Under the pieces are notes generated by a model. The model made no database searches. It saw nothing but the letters and a program-made list of their open reading frames with translations, and was not told where the DNA came from. The translations under genes were made by a program, and so were the position numbers. From Alphaproteobacteria bacterium (lineage in GTDB: Bacteria > Pseudomonadota > Alphaproteobacteria > UBA828), in assembly GCA_022826665.1 (NCBI GenBank), contig JAJDUK010000046.1:1-45966 (forward strand): DNA of 45,966 nucleotides. Direction: 5' to 3'. Below are positions 1 through 9,383 of the stretch, piece by piece (the first letter of the stretch is position 1; every line of letters begins with the position of its first letter).

Positions 1-2
1 AG

Positions 3-116
3 GGCGGAATGCGCTGGACCGTCAACGGCGCCAACGCCATCATCGCCCTGCGCTGCGCCGTCGAGAGCAATCGCTTCGACGACTTCTGGGAGCGTCGCGC
101 CGGTGCAAACGCGTGA
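3..116 (+). pseudogene. C-terminal end of a transposase (ISKra4-like), cut by window edge
   Basis: An open frame enters from the left edge and stops with TGA at 114-116. The 37 visible residues include GMRWTVNGANAIIALR and then DDFWERRA. This resembles the C-terminal tail of ISKra4-type transposases, where a GMRW...GA..A...LR block precedes a terminal (E/D)(D/E)FW. That family call is from memory. The frame may be an intact gene or a remnant, because the catalytic core lies outside the window. It is followed by 125 bases without an obvious terminal inverted repeat before dnaE. Confidence 0.55.
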
Positions 117-241
117 ATCTCACAAATGCGACGTGCACCCCTGTCCCGCCGTCCCCGCATGGCCGCAGCGCGTGACCGCGGCGGCGCCCTGTGGCATCTA
201 TCGGTTGTTCGCGTCTTCCATCGATTCGCTAGGGCCCTGCC

Positions 242-3200
242 ATGAGCCACGCAGATTTCGTCCATCTCAGGGTCCGCACCGCCTATTCGCTGCTGGAGGG
301 CGCGATCCGGCTCGACGAGCTGGTCGAGACCTGCCGCGACTGGCGGATGCCTGCCTGCGCCATCGCCGATCGCGGCAACATGTTCGGCGCCCTGGCCTTT
401 TCGGAGGCCTGCAGCGGGGCCGGCGTGCAGCCGATCGTCGGCTGCGACCTCGCGATCGGCACGCGCACGGAGCAACCCGGCCAGCAGAGCCGTGAGGCAT
501 CGTGGCTCCTGCTGCTCGCCCAGGACGAGACCGGCTACCGAAACCTGACCGCGCTGACCAGCGACGCCTACCTGCAGGACGGCGCCGGCGGGCAGCCTCT
601 CGTCACCCTGGACGAGCTGGCGACGCGGGCGGGGGGTCTGCTCGCGCTCACGGGCGGCCCTGCCGGACCGGTCGGGCGTCTCCTCATCGACGGCCAAGTC
701 AAGGCCGCGCACGCGCTGCTGGTACGGCTCGGCGAGATCTTTCCCGGCCGGCTCTATGTCGAGCTCATGCGCCACGGCTTGCCGGAGGAGGAGCAGATCG
801 AGGCGCAGCTGATCGCGCTCGCCGACGAGCTCGACCTGCCGCTGGTCGCGACCAACGACGCCTACTTCCTGCGCGAAGAAACATACGAGGCCCATGACGC
901 ACTCCTCTGCATCGCCCAGAACAGCCACGTCGAGGACGAGAACCGGCGCCGGCTCACGCCGCAGCACCGCTTCCGCCCGGCCGACGAGATGCGCGCCCTG
1001 TTCGCCGACCTGCCCGAGGCCGTCGACAACACCCTGGTCGTCGCCCGGCGCTGCGCCGTCATGGCGCCGACGCGGAAGCCGATCCTGCCGGTCTTCCCCA
1101 CCGCCGGCGAGGCGAGCGAGGCCGATGCGCTGCGCACTCAGGCCGAGGAGGGGCTGGAGCGCCGCCTCGCCGCGCAGGTCTACAGCACGGACATGGACGA
1201 TGCGGCACGCGAGGCAGCGGCGGCGCCCTATCGCGAACGGCTCGCTTACGAGCTCGGCGTCATCATCGAGATGCAGTTCGCGGGCTACTTCCTCATCGTC
1301 GCCGACATCGTGCGCTGGGCGCGAGGCGAGGGGATTCCGGTCGGCCCCGGCCGGGGTTCGGGCGCGGGCTCCGTGGTGGCCTGGTCGCTCACCATCACCG
1401 ATCTCGACCCGCTCCGCTTTGGCCTCCTGTTCGAGCGCTTTCTAAACCCCGAGCGCGTGTCGATGCCTGACTTCGACATCGACTTCTGCCCCGAGCGCCG
1501 CGACGAGGTCATCGACTACGTCTGCCGGCGCTACGGCAAGGACCGCGTCGCCCAGATCATCACCTTCGGCAAGCTGCAGGCCCGCGCGGTGCTGCGCGAT
1601 GTCGGCCGCGTGCTCGGCCTCGGCTACGGCCGCGTCGACCGGCTCTGCAAGCTGGTTCCCTACAACCCCGCCAACCCGGTGACCTTGCAGCAGGCGCTGG
1701 ACAACGAGCCCCGGCTCAAGGCCGAGCGCGACGACGACGCGACCGTCGCGCGGCTGATCGAGATTTCGCTCCAGCTCGAAGGGCTGTACCGGCACGCCTC
1801 GACCCACGCCGCAGGCATCGTGATCGGCGACCGGCCGCTCAGCGAGCTGGTGCCGCTTTATCGCGATCCGCGCTCCGAGATGCCGGCGACCCAGTTCTCG
1901 ATGAAGTACGCCGAGATGTCCGGGCTCGTGAAGTTCGACCTGCTCGGCCTCAAGACCCTCACGGTGCTCGATCATGCGAGTGCAATGCTGCACGAGGCCG
2001 GTGTCGAGATCGATATCGACGCGCTCCCGCTCGACGATCGGAAGACCTACGAGATGCTGGGCAGCGGCGCCGCCATGGGGGTGTTCCAGTTGGAGAGCGC
2101 GGGCATGAGGGACGCACTGCGCAGCCTCAAGCCCGATAGCATCGAGGACATCATTGCCCTCGTCGCGCTCTACCGCCCAGGCCCGATGGACAACATTCCC
2201 CGCTACATCGCCTGCAAGCACGGCAAGGAGAAGCCCGACTACCTGCACCCTATGCTGACCGGCCTGCTGGAGGAGACTTTTGGCGTCATCATCTACCAGG
2301 AGCAGGTGATGGAGATCGCCAAGGTTCTCGCCGGCTACAGCCTGGGCTCCGCCGACCTGCTGCGCCGCGCCATGGGTAAGAAGATCAAGGCGGAGATGGA
2401 CGCGCAGCGGGAGACCTTCGTGAACGGCGCCCTTGCCAACGAGGTCGCCCGCAACGATGCGACACGTATCTTCGAATTGGTAGCCAAGTTCGCCGGCTAC
2501 GGCTTCAACAAGTCCCACGCAGCGGCCTACGCGCTAGTCGCCTACCAGACCGCGTACCTCAAGGCCAACCACCCGGTCGAGTTCATGGCGGCTTCCATGA
2601 GCCTGGAGATCAACAACACCGACCGGCTGGAATTGTTCCGCCGGGAGCTTGAACGGCTCGGGATTCCCCTGCTGCCGCCCGACATCAACGCCTCGCGGGC
2701 GACCTTCTCAGTCGAGAGCCAGGCGGACGGCACCAAGGCAATCCGCTACGCGCTCGGCGCGATCAGGAACGTCGGCGTGCAGGCGATGACGGCGCTGGCC
2801 GATGAGCGGGCAGCCAACGGGCCGTTTGCCGATCCCTTCGATTTCGCCGGCCGGGTCGATCCGCATCAGATCAACCGCCGGCAGATCGAGAACCTGGCCA
2901 AGGCCGGCGCCTTCGACAGCCTTACGTCGAACCGCAAGCAGATGGCGGACGGTGCCGAGGTGCTTCTCGCCTATTCGGGACAGGCCAAGCTATCGCGTTC
3001 GCAGGCCTCGCTCTTCGACGAGTCCGACGCGTCGCTCGCGCCCAGGCCGCGCCTGCCGGAGCAGGAGGACTGGGACCAGAACGAGAAGCTGGCGGCGGAG
3101 CACGAGGCGGTCGGCTTCTATCTCTCCGCCCATCCCCTCGATTCCTACGAGGACGCGCTGAAGGGCCTCTCGGTCACGCCTGCCGCCGAGGTGGCGCAGC

Positions 3201-3715
3201 AGGTGGCGCGAGGCATCACGCGCTTCCGCTTGGCTGGGATGGTGCTGAACGTCAGGGAGCGCGGGCCGGGCTCGCGGCGCTACGCCTTCATCCAGCTTTC
3301 CGACCCGAGCGGCAGCTTCGAGGTGGCCGCTTTCCGCGAGACCTACGGCGAGGGCCGCGACGTGCTGGAGCCCGGCAAGCCGTTGCTGGTGACCGCGCAG
3401 GCCCGCATCGAGGGCGAGGAGGTCAAGCTCTCCGCTCAGAGTTTCGACGATCTGGATGCCCGACTCGCGCGCAATCTCACCGGCCTCGCGGTGCATGTGA
3501 ACGACCCGGATGCGGTGACGCCGCTCGGTGACCTTCTTGCAAACCAGCGGCAGGGCAGCGGCCGCATCGTGCTCTTCGTCGAGACCGACGGGGAGGGCAC
3601 GGTCGAGATCGAGTTGCCCGAGGCCTACGCGCTCGCCCCCGCTCTCAGGAACGAGATCGGCGCGCTCACCGGGGTCACGACCGTCCAGGAACTTCCGGCG
3701 GCACGGGCAGGCTAA
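242..3715 (+). CDS. dnaE: DNA polymerase III subunit alpha (replicative polymerase)
   Basis: Catalytic subunit of the replicative C-family polymerase, 1157 aa, the usual length for DnaE1. The PHP domain is at the N terminus (about 1-270). The palm carries the glycine-rich GPGRGSGAGS loop and the catalytic aspartates in PDFDIDF (D412, D414), with a third in KFDLLGL (D566). Finger and tau/beta-binding regions follow, and an OB fold (FRLAGMVLNVRERG...FIQLSD) lies near 995-1040. The PHP motif reads HLRVRTAYS; the metal-binding His pair of active PHP exonucleases is replaced by Arg, so proofreading should rest on a separate DnaQ. The ATG at 242 has no clear Shine-Dalgarno, but the MSHADFVHLR start matches the family. 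rpsB lies downstream on the same strand. Confidence 0.97.
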   Translation: MSHADFVHLRVRTAYSLLEGAIRLDELVETCRDWRMPACAIADRGNMFGALAFSEACSGAGVQPIVGCDLAIGTRTEQPGQQSREASWLLLLAQDETGYRNLTALTSDAYLQDGAGGQPLVTLDELATRAGGLLALTGGPAGPVGRLLIDGQVKAAHALLVRLGEIFPGRLYVELMRHGLPEEEQIEAQLIALADELDLPLVATNDAYFLREETYEAHDALLCIAQNSHVEDENRRRLTPQHRFRPADEMRALFADLPEAVDNTLVVARRCAVMAPTRKPILPVFPTAGEASEADALRTQAEEGLERRLAAQVYSTDMDDAAREAAAAPYRERLAYELGVIIEMQFAGYFLIVADIVRWARGEGIPVGPGRGSGAGSVVAWSLTITDLDPLRFGLLFERFLNPERVSMPDFDIDFCPERRDEVIDYVCRRYGKDRVAQIITFGKLQARAVLRDVGRVLGLGYGRVDRLCKLVPYNPANPVTLQQALDNEPRLKAERDDDATVARLIEISLQLEGLYRHASTHAAGIVIGDRPLSELVPLYRDPRSEMPATQFSMKYAEMSGLVKFDLLGLKTLTVLDHASAMLHEAGVEIDIDALPLDDRKTYEMLGSGAAMGVFQLESAGMRDALRSLKPDSIEDIIALVALYRPGPMDNIPRYIACKHGKEKPDYLHPMLTGLLEETFGVIIYQEQVMEIAKVLAGYSLGSADLLRRAMGKKIKAEMDAQRETFVNGALANEVARNDATRIFELVAKFAGYGFNKSHAAAYALVAYQTAYLKANHPVEFMAASMSLEINNTDRLELFRRELERLGIPLLPPDINASRATFSVESQADGTKAIRYALGAIRNVGVQAMTALADERAANGPFADPFDFAGRVDPHQINRRQIENLAKAGAFDSLTSNRKQMADGAEVLLAYSGQAKLSRSQASLFDESDASLAPRPRLPEQEDWDQNEKLAAEHEAVGFYLSAHPLDSYEDALKGLSVTPAAEVAQQVARGITRFRLAGMVLNVRERGPGSRRYAFIQLSDPSGSFEVAAFRETYGEGRDVLEPGKPLLVTAQARIEGEEVKLSAQSFDDLDARLARNLTGLAVHVNDPDAVTPLGDLLANQRQGSGRIVLFVETDGEGTVEIELPEAYALAPALRNEIGALTGVTTVQELPAARAG

Positions 3716-3730
3716 AGGCTGGCTCAGGCC

Positions 3731-3759
3731 TTGCGCGCCGGGGGCGCCGGCGCTATCAA
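3731..3759 (+). promoter_or_regulatory. Candidate promoter for rpsB
   Basis: TTGCGC at 3731-3736 and TATCAA at 3754-3759 are separated by 17 bases in the dnaE-rpsB gap. This resembles the alphaproteobacterial housekeeping sigma pattern (cTTG...gcTAT). It would start a leader of roughly 115 bases before rpsB. Call by eye only. Confidence 0.45.
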
Positions 3760-3799
3760 GCGCCCACCTGCGTAGAGTAGGAATTCACACGCGGAAGAC

Positions 3800-3847
3800 G
3801 GCACCCCGGACGGGCGTGCCGATCCGGTGCCCGGCTAAGCCGGGGCA
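3800..3847 (+). promoter_or_regulatory. Structured 5' leader of rpsB
   Basis: Two adjacent stem-loops can be drawn. One pairs GGCAC (3800-3804) with GTGCC (3816-3820). The other pairs TGCCCGGC (3828-3835) with GCCGGGGCA (3839-3847), with one bulged G and a TAA loop. Leaders of rpsB-tsf operons are often autoregulated by S2; whether this one binds S2 is inference. Confidence 0.3.
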
Positions 3848-3883
3848 TGATCCGCGGAGGAAGAACCGGAGAAAGGACGGCCA

Positions 3884-4864
3884 ATGGCATTGCCAGAGTT
3901 CACCATGCGCCAGCTTCTCGAAGCCGGCGTGCATTTCGGGCACCAGACTAGGCGTTGGAACCCGAAGATGCGCCCCTATCTGTTTGGCGCGCGCAACGGC
4001 GTTCACGTTATCGATCTCGAGCAGACGGTGCCCCTACTTCACCAGGCGCTGGTGTCACTGCGCGACGTGGCCGCCGGCGGCGGGCGCATCCTCTTCGTCG
4101 GCACCAAGCGGCAGGCCTCGCGCCCGATCGCGGAGACCGCCAAGCGTTGCGGCCAGTACTACGTCAACCACCGCTGGCTGGGCGGCATGCTGACCAACTG
4201 GAAGGCGATCTCGGGCTCGATCAAGACCCTCGCCGACCTCGAAGCGACGCTGGCCGACGAGTCCGCGGGCCTGACCAAAAAGGAAATGCTGCAGTTGGTC
4301 CGGCGCCGCAACAAGCTCGACCTCGCGCTCGGCGGCATCCGCGACATGGGCGGCGTGCCGGACATGCTCGTGGTCATCGACACCAACAAGGAAGACATCG
4401 CGATCCTGGAGGCGCGCAAGCTCGGCATCCCGGTGGTCGCGATCATCGACAGCAATTGCGATCCCGACCTCATCACCCACCCGGTTCCCGGCAACGACGA
4501 CGCGATCCGCGCGATCAACCTCTATTGCGACCTGTTCGCCCGCGCGGTCATCGACGGCCTGCAGGAAGAGCTTGCCGCCTCCGGTGCCGACATTGGCGCT
4601 GCCGAGGAAGGGCTGGCGGAGGATCTGCCGCCGGCCGATGCGGACACGGCGGCCGAGGCACCCGCCGAGGCGGCCGCGGAGCCCGAGAAGTCACCGGCCG
4701 ATGGCGATACGGCGCCGGAAGCCCCTGCGGATACCGCCGCAACGCCGGAGGCGGCCGAGGCATCGGACGCGCCGGCTACGCCGGAAGCTCCAGAAGCGGC
4801 TCAGGCGGCCGAAGCGACCGCAGCGCCGGAAGGCGGAGAGGCAGAGCAGGCGGCAGGCGCGTGA
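3884..4864 (+). CDS. rpsB: 30S ribosomal protein S2
   Basis: Ribosomal protein S2 of the small subunit. The N terminus ([32 protein letters not shown]) and the central [12 protein letters not shown] and [22 protein letters not shown] blocks are diagnostic. The protein is 326 aa, longer than the roughly 240 aa of E. coli S2. The extra length is an Ala/Glu/Pro-rich low-complexity tail from about residue 245 to the end, a type of extension common in alphaproteobacterial S2. A Shine-Dalgarno-like AGAAAGGA precedes the ATG. It is followed 29 bases later by tsf, as in most bacteria. Confidence 0.97.
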   Translation: MALPEFTMRQLLEAGVHFGHQTRRWNPKMRPYLFGARNGVHVIDLEQTVPLLHQALVSLRDVAAGGGRILFVGTKRQASRPIAETAKRCGQYYVNHRWLGGMLTNWKAISGSIKTLADLEATLADESAGLTKKEMLQLVRRRNKLDLALGGIRDMGGVPDMLVVIDTNKEDIAILEARKLGIPVVAIIDSNCDPDLITHPVPGNDDAIRAINLYCDLFARAVIDGLQEELAASGADIGAAEEGLAEDLPPADADTAAEAPAEAAAEPEKSPADGDTAPEAPADTAATPEAAEASDAPATPEAPEAAQAAEATAAPEGGEAEQAAGA

Positions 4865-4893
4865 TCGCGCCGCGCATTCAGGAGTAGCGAACG

Positions 4894-5820
4894 ATGGCTC
4901 AGATCACGGCCGCGCTGGTCAAGCAACTGCGCGACAAGACCGGCGCCGGCATGATGGATTGCAAGAAGGCGCTGACCGAGACCGACGGCGAGCTTGAGGC
5001 GGCGGTCGACTGGCTGCGCAAGAGCGGCCTCGCCCAGGCCCAGCGCAAGGCGGGCCGCACCGCAGCCGAAGGGCTGATCGGGCTGGCGACGGCGCCGGGC
5101 AAGGCAGCGATGGTCGAGATCAACGCCGAGACCGACTTCGTCGCCCGCAACGGTGACTTTCAGGCGGTGGTGCGCGAGGTCGCGACGTTGGCGCTGGATT
5201 GCGGCGGCGATATCGAGCGCCTGTCTGCCGCGTCCTATCCGGGGACCGGCCGCACGGTCGCCGAGGAGATCACCAATCTCGTCGCCACCATCGGCGAGAA
5301 CATTCAGCTGCGGCGGACGGCGGTCCTCTCCGCGCCGGTGGGCGCCGTCGGCGACTACATCCACATGCCGGCAACGCCGGGGCTGGGCCGGCTCGGCGTG
5401 ATCGTCGCGGTCGAATCGGACGCGTCTGCCGAGAGCCTCGCTCGTCCCGCCCACGAGTTCGCCATGCACATCGCGGCTGCCAGCCCGCACGCGGTGTCGC
5501 GCGACTCGCTCGATCAGGCGATGGTCGAGCGCGAGCGCGCGGTGCTCGCGGAACAGGCCCGCGCCGAAGGCAAGCCCGAGAAGATCATCGAGAAGATGAT
5601 CGAGGGCAGGCTGCGCAAGTTCTTCGAGGAGGTCGTGCTGCTCGAGCAGACCTGGATCCTCGATGGCGAGAGCCGGGTGAAGGCGGTGCTGGAGCGGCTT
5701 ACCGCCGAGCTTGGTACCTCGATCTCCGTGAGCGGCTTCGTCCGCTACCAGCTGGGAGAGGGGATCGAGCGGGAGAGCAAGGACTTCGCCGCCGAGGTCG
5801 CCGAGCAGCTCGGTTCTTGA
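4894..5820 (+). CDS. tsf: Translation elongation factor Ts
   Basis: Nucleotide exchange factor that recharges EF-Tu with GTP. The N-terminal UBA-like domain ([29 protein letters not shown]) and the EF-Tu-contacting TDFVARN motif near residue 80 are clear. At 308 aa it has the normal length. AGGAG lies 8-12 bases before the ATG. It sits between rpsB and pyrH in the conserved translation/cell-envelope operon. Confidence 0.97.
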   Translation: MAQITAALVKQLRDKTGAGMMDCKKALTETDGELEAAVDWLRKSGLAQAQRKAGRTAAEGLIGLATAPGKAAMVEINAETDFVARNGDFQAVVREVATLALDCGGDIERLSAASYPGTGRTVAEEITNLVATIGENIQLRRTAVLSAPVGAVGDYIHMPATPGLGRLGVIVAVESDASAESLARPAHEFAMHIAAASPHAVSRDSLDQAMVERERAVLAEQARAEGKPEKIIEKMIEGRLRKFFEEVVLLEQTWILDGESRVKAVLERLTAELGTSISVSGFVRYQLGEGIERESKDFAAEVAEQLGS

Positions 5821-5848
5821 ATATCAGCCTTCAGCCCCGGAGCCGGCG

Positions 5849-6568
5849 ATGACCGCTTCTCCCCGCTTCAAGCGCATTCTCCTGAAGATATCCGGCGAGG
5901 CGCTGCGGGGAGACGAACCCTACGGCATCAATGGCGACGCGGTGGATCGGCTCGCGGGTGAGATCGCCGAGGTCCACGAGAGGGGCGTCGAGGTCTGCGC
6001 CGTCGTCGGCGGTGGCAACATCTTTCGCGGCTCTTCCCACGAGGCCGCCGGCATGGAACGCGCCACCGCCGATTACATCGGCATGCTGGCCACGGTGATG
6101 AACGCGGTCGCCATGCAGCATGCGCTGGAGCGCATGGGCAAGGCCACGCGGGTGCTCTCTGCGCTGCCCATCGCGCCGGTCTGCGAGCCCTACATTCGCC
6201 GGCGCGGGCAGCGCCATCTGGAGAAGGGGCGAATCGTGCTCTTCGCCGGCGGCACCGGCAATCCCTTCTTCACCACCGACACCGCCGCGGCGCTGCGGGC
6301 GGCGGAGATGGGCTGCGACGCCCTGCTCAAGGGCACCAAGGTTGACGGAGTCTACGCCGCCGATCCCGAGGTCGACGCCGCCGCGACGCGCTTCGAGCGG
6401 CTCTCCTACATGGACGTGCTCTCCAAGGACCTGAAGGCCATGGACGCGTCGGCGATCTCGCTGGCGCGGGAAAACGACATTCCGATTGTGGTATTCTCCA
6501 TTCAGAAGAAGGGCGGGCTCGCCGCCGTGCTGGACGGGAACGGACCCTTCACCGTCATCTCTGACTAG
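5849..6568 (+). CDS. pyrH: UMP kinase
   Basis: Phosphorylates UMP to UDP with ATP; amino-acid kinase fold, hexameric in the family. Visible motifs are [13 protein letters not shown] at the N terminus, [10 protein letters not shown] for phosphate binding, [17 protein letters not shown], and [12 protein letters not shown]. Length of 239 aa matches the family. The gene begins 28 bases after tsf and ends 10 bases before frr, so it is very probably co-transcribed. Confidence 0.97.
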   Translation: MTASPRFKRILLKISGEALRGDEPYGINGDAVDRLAGEIAEVHERGVEVCAVVGGGNIFRGSSHEAAGMERATADYIGMLATVMNAVAMQHALERMGKATRVLSALPIAPVCEPYIRRRGQRHLEKGRIVLFAGGTGNPFFTTDTAAALRAAEMGCDALLKGTKVDGVYAADPEVDAAATRFERLSYMDVLSKDLKAMDASAISLARENDIPIVVFSIQKKGGLAAVLDGNGPFTVISD

Positions 6569-6578
6569 GGCTGCCGCG

Positions 6579-7136
6579 ATGGCCGATCCTGATCTCGACG
6601 ACCTGGAACGCCGGATGAACGGCGCCGTCGAGGCGCTTCGGAAGGAGTTAGGTGGCCTCCGCACCGGGCGGGCGTCTCTGAGCCTGCTGGAGCCCATCGT
6701 GGTCGAAGCCTACGAGACGGAGATGCCCCTCAACCAGGTCGCGACCATCAATGTCCCCGAGCCCCGCATGCTCTCGGTCCAGGTCTGGGACAAGACCCAG
6801 GTGAAGGCCGTCGAAAAAGCGATCCGCTCCTCTGATCTCGGGCTCAATCCGATCGTGGACGGCCAGTCGCTCCGTATCCCGATCCCGGAGCTGAACGAGG
6901 AACGCCGCCACGAACTCGCCAAAGTTGCCGGCAAGTATGCGGAGCAGGCCAAGGTGGCGGTGCGCAACGTCCGGCGCGACGGCATGGATCAGCTCAAGAA
7001 GATGGAGCGCGCAGGCGAGCTCGGCGAGGACGAATCGCGGCTGTGGGCGGGCGAAATTCAGGAGATGACGGACGGGTTCGTCAAGAAGATGACCGAGATG
7101 TTCGAGGCCAAGGAACAGGAGATTTTGCAGGTCTGA
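6579..7136 (+). CDS. frr: Ribosome recycling factor
   Basis: Splits post-termination ribosomes together with EF-G. The 185-aa product has the full family length, with [13 protein letters not shown], the [16 protein letters not shown] block, and the long helical C-terminal arm ([17 protein letters not shown]). The frame is open further upstream into pyrH, but the ATG at 6579 gives the expected N terminus ([23 protein letters not shown]), so that start is used. The stop codon lies 2 bases before the uppS ATG. Confidence 0.96.
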   Translation: MADPDLDDLERRMNGAVEALRKELGGLRTGRASLSLLEPIVVEAYETEMPLNQVATINVPEPRMLSVQVWDKTQVKAVEKAIRSSDLGLNPIVDGQSLRIPIPELNEERRHELAKVAGKYAEQAKVAVRNVRRDGMDQLKKMERAGELGEDESRLWAGEIQEMTDGFVKKMTEMFEAKEQEILQV

Positions 7137-7138
7137 AC

Positions 7139-7873
7139 ATGGCGCTCGCGCGGTCATTCGCCGACCGGCAGGATTCCGGCCTGCACGTCGGCATCATTCT
7201 GGACGGAAACGGACGCTGGGCACGGGCACGGGGCTTGCCGAGAGCGGCAGGGCACCGGCGCGGCGCCGAGGTCGTGAAGAGAATCCTGCGGGGCTGCCCC
7301 GACCGCGGCATCCGCTACCTCACCATCTACGCGTTCTCGTCTGAGAACTGGAAGCGGCCCGAGGGCGAGGTCGCGGACCTCATGGGGCTGTTGCGGCTCT
7401 ACTTGCGCCGCGAGGTCGCCGACCTGCATACGAATGGGGTCCAGATTGCCTTCATCGGCGACCGCTCGCGGCTGAGCAGGGAGATCAACGCCCTCATCGA
7501 CGAGGCCGAGGAGAGCACCCGGCACAATGCCACGATCACTCTCACCGTCGCGGTCAACTACGGCGGGCGGCAGGAGATCGTGGATTCGGTGCGCCGGATC
7601 GCCGAGCAGGTCCGCGACGGTGCGCTCGATACGGACCAGATTTCCGAGGAGACGGTCCAGCGCCACCTCCAGACCCGAGACCTGCCGGACCTCGATCTGG
7701 TGATCCGCACCAGCGGCGAGCAGCGCCTCAGCAATTTCCTGCTGTGGCAGTCGGCCTATACCGAGCTGGTTTTCGTGCCGACGCTCTGGCCCGACTTTAC
7801 CCTGGAGCACCTCGATCAGGCGATCGGCGAGTTCCAGCGCCGCGAGCGGCGCTACGGCGGTGCCCGGGGCTAG
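7139..7873 (+). CDS. uppS: Isoprenyl transferase (undecaprenyl diphosphate synthase)
   Basis: cis-Prenyltransferase that extends farnesyl diphosphate with isopentenyl diphosphate to the C55 carrier used for cell-wall and glycan export. The 244-aa product shows IILDGNGRWARARG (catalytic Asp, diphosphate binding), AGHRRGAE, the FSSENWKRP loop, VNYGGRQEIVD and RTSGEQRLSNFLLWQSAYTE. The start is set at 7139, directly after the frr stop, because the longer open frame upstream overlaps frr and shows no family sequence. In most alphaproteobacteria cdsA, dxr and rseP follow; here an amidase follows. Confidence 0.95.
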   Translation: MALARSFADRQDSGLHVGIILDGNGRWARARGLPRAAGHRRGAEVVKRILRGCPDRGIRYLTIYAFSSENWKRPEGEVADLMGLLRLYLRREVADLHTNGVQIAFIGDRSRLSREINALIDEAEESTRHNATITLTVAVNYGGRQEIVDSVRRIAEQVRDGALDTDQISEETVQRHLQTRDLPDLDLVIRTSGEQRLSNFLLWQSAYTELVFVPTLWPDFTLEHLDQAIGEFQRRERRYGGARG

Positions 7874-7914
7874 CTGGCGGGCCGAGGCAACGCGGTAGGG
7901 CCGGGAGATAGAGA

Positions 7915-9336
7915 ATGGCCTTGTCCGCGCGAGAACTCTGCACCCTGACCGCCACCGAGGCGATTGCCGGGTTCAAGGCCGGCGCGCTCTCGCCGGTCGC
8001 GCTCATGGAAGCGACGCTGGCGCGGATCGACGCCGTCAACCCCGCGCTCAACGCCTTCACCGAGGTTCATGCCGAGCGCGCCCTCGACCAGGCCCGCGCG
8101 GCAGAGGCCGCCTACGCACGCGGGGAGGCGCGGCCTCTGGAAGGCATTCCGGTCGCGATCAAGGACTTTCACCCGGTCGCGGGCGAGCTCACGACCTTCG
8201 GCTCCAAGGCGTTCGCTGACCACAGGCCCGAGCGCTCCGCGCCCACCGTCACCCGCCTGCTCGATGCCGGCGGCATCATGCACGCGCGCACGACCACGCC
8301 GGAGTTCGCCTACGCGCCAATCACCGCGAGCCCGCTCTGGGGCGTCACCCGCAACCCCTGGAGCCTGGAGCACGCCCCCGGCGGCTCGTCGGGCGGAGCC
8401 GGCGCAGCGCTCGCGGCCGGCATGACGGTGCTGGCGGACGGCACCGATGCCGGCGGCTCCGTCCGCATTCCGGCCGCGGCCTGCCACATCGTGGGCTACA
8501 AGCCGCCCTTCGGGCGCAATCCGCTGGACCGGGACCACCCCATCGAATCGCTGCTCCACTACGGGCCGATGACGCGTAGCGTCGGCGACGCCGCGCTGAT
8601 GCAGAACGTGATGTCGGGCGCGCACGGGGACGACATGTGCTCGCTCAAGGAGCGGATCGTGCTGCCCGAAAGCTATCCGCCGATCGAGGGCTGGACGGTC
8701 GGTTTTTCGATGGACCTCGGCATGTTCGAAATAGATCCCGAGGTGGCCCGCAACACCGAAGCCGCGGTGGAGGTGTTTCGCCGCCTCGGCTGCACCATCC
8801 GCGAGGTGGCGCCGGACTGGGCCGGGTTCGACCTGCCGCATCCCTACCTCCGCTATTGGGAGGGCATGGCGGCGTCGAGCCTCGGCGGCATGGTCGACGA
8901 GTGGCGCGACGAGATGGACCCCTACATGGTCGGCATCATCGAGAACGGCCGCGCGCACTCGGCGGGAACGCTCTACCGCTGCAACATCGTGCGGGGCGCG
9001 ATGTACCGCTCGCTGGCGCCGATCCTGGAGGCGTGCGACGTGCTGGTCTGTCCGTCGCTCGCCGTGCCGACGGTGGCGGCGGAGCACGATTGCGGCGACG
9101 AGGATTTCCGGGTCAACGGCAAGCCGGTTCACGCCTATCTCGGCTGGAACCTCTGCTACCCCTTCAACATGGTGAGCCAATGCCCGGTGATCGCGGTGCC
9201 GAGCGGACTTTCGTCCGACGGCCTGCCCACCGGCATTCAGATCGTCGGGCGGACCTACGACGATCTCAGCGTCTTCCAGGCCGCGGCGGCCTACGAGGTG
9301 GCCAATCCCTGGCGGGACGTGTTGCCGCCACTCTGA
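7915..9336 (+). CDS. Amidase signature enzyme
   Basis: Amide-bond hydrolase of the amidase-signature family, 473 aa. The Ser-cisSer-Lys triad can be placed: K83 in VAIKDF, S158 in GGSSGG and S182 in GGSVRIPA. The 75- and 24-residue spacings are those of fatty acid amide hydrolase. The C-terminal half carries the usual NLCYPFNMVSQCPVIAVPSG block. Substrate cannot be told. No GatB or GatC lies nearby, so it is unlikely to be the tRNA amidotransferase GatA. The ATG at 7915 is preceded by GGGAGATAGAG. It is 41 bases after uppS and 47 bases before an aminotransferase on the same strand. Confidence 0.9.
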   Translation: MALSARELCTLTATEAIAGFKAGALSPVALMEATLARIDAVNPALNAFTEVHAERALDQARAAEAAYARGEARPLEGIPVAIKDFHPVAGELTTFGSKAFADHRPERSAPTVTRLLDAGGIMHARTTTPEFAYAPITASPLWGVTRNPWSLEHAPGGSSGGAGAALAAGMTVLADGTDAGGSVRIPAAACHIVGYKPPFGRNPLDRDHPIESLLHYGPMTRSVGDAALMQNVMSGAHGDDMCSLKERIVLPESYPPIEGWTVGFSMDLGMFEIDPEVARNTEAAVEVFRRLGCTIREVAPDWAGFDLPHPYLRYWEGMAASSLGGMVDEWRDEMDPYMVGIIENGRAHSAGTLYRCNIVRGAMYRSLAPILEACDVLVCPSLAVPTVAAEHDCGDEDFRVNGKPVHAYLGWNLCYPFNMVSQCPVIAVPSGLSSDGLPTGIQIVGRTYDDLSVFQAAAAYEVANPWRDVLPPL

Positions 9337-9383
9337 CCCGCCGCTCGCACACGCACGGCGAACATCGAAGCCGGGATCGAGCC

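Noticed and set aside
1442-2518. 358-codon open frame antisense to dnaE
   Set aside because: High-GC shadow frame; no ribosome site, His/Arg/Ala/Gly-biased product, and dnaE on the other strand is certain.
7915-9336. Amidase as GatA of the Glu-tRNA(Gln) amidotransferase, given tRNA-Gln in the window
   Set aside because: No gatB or gatC nearby, the tRNA is 21 kb away, and the sequence reads like a general amidase.
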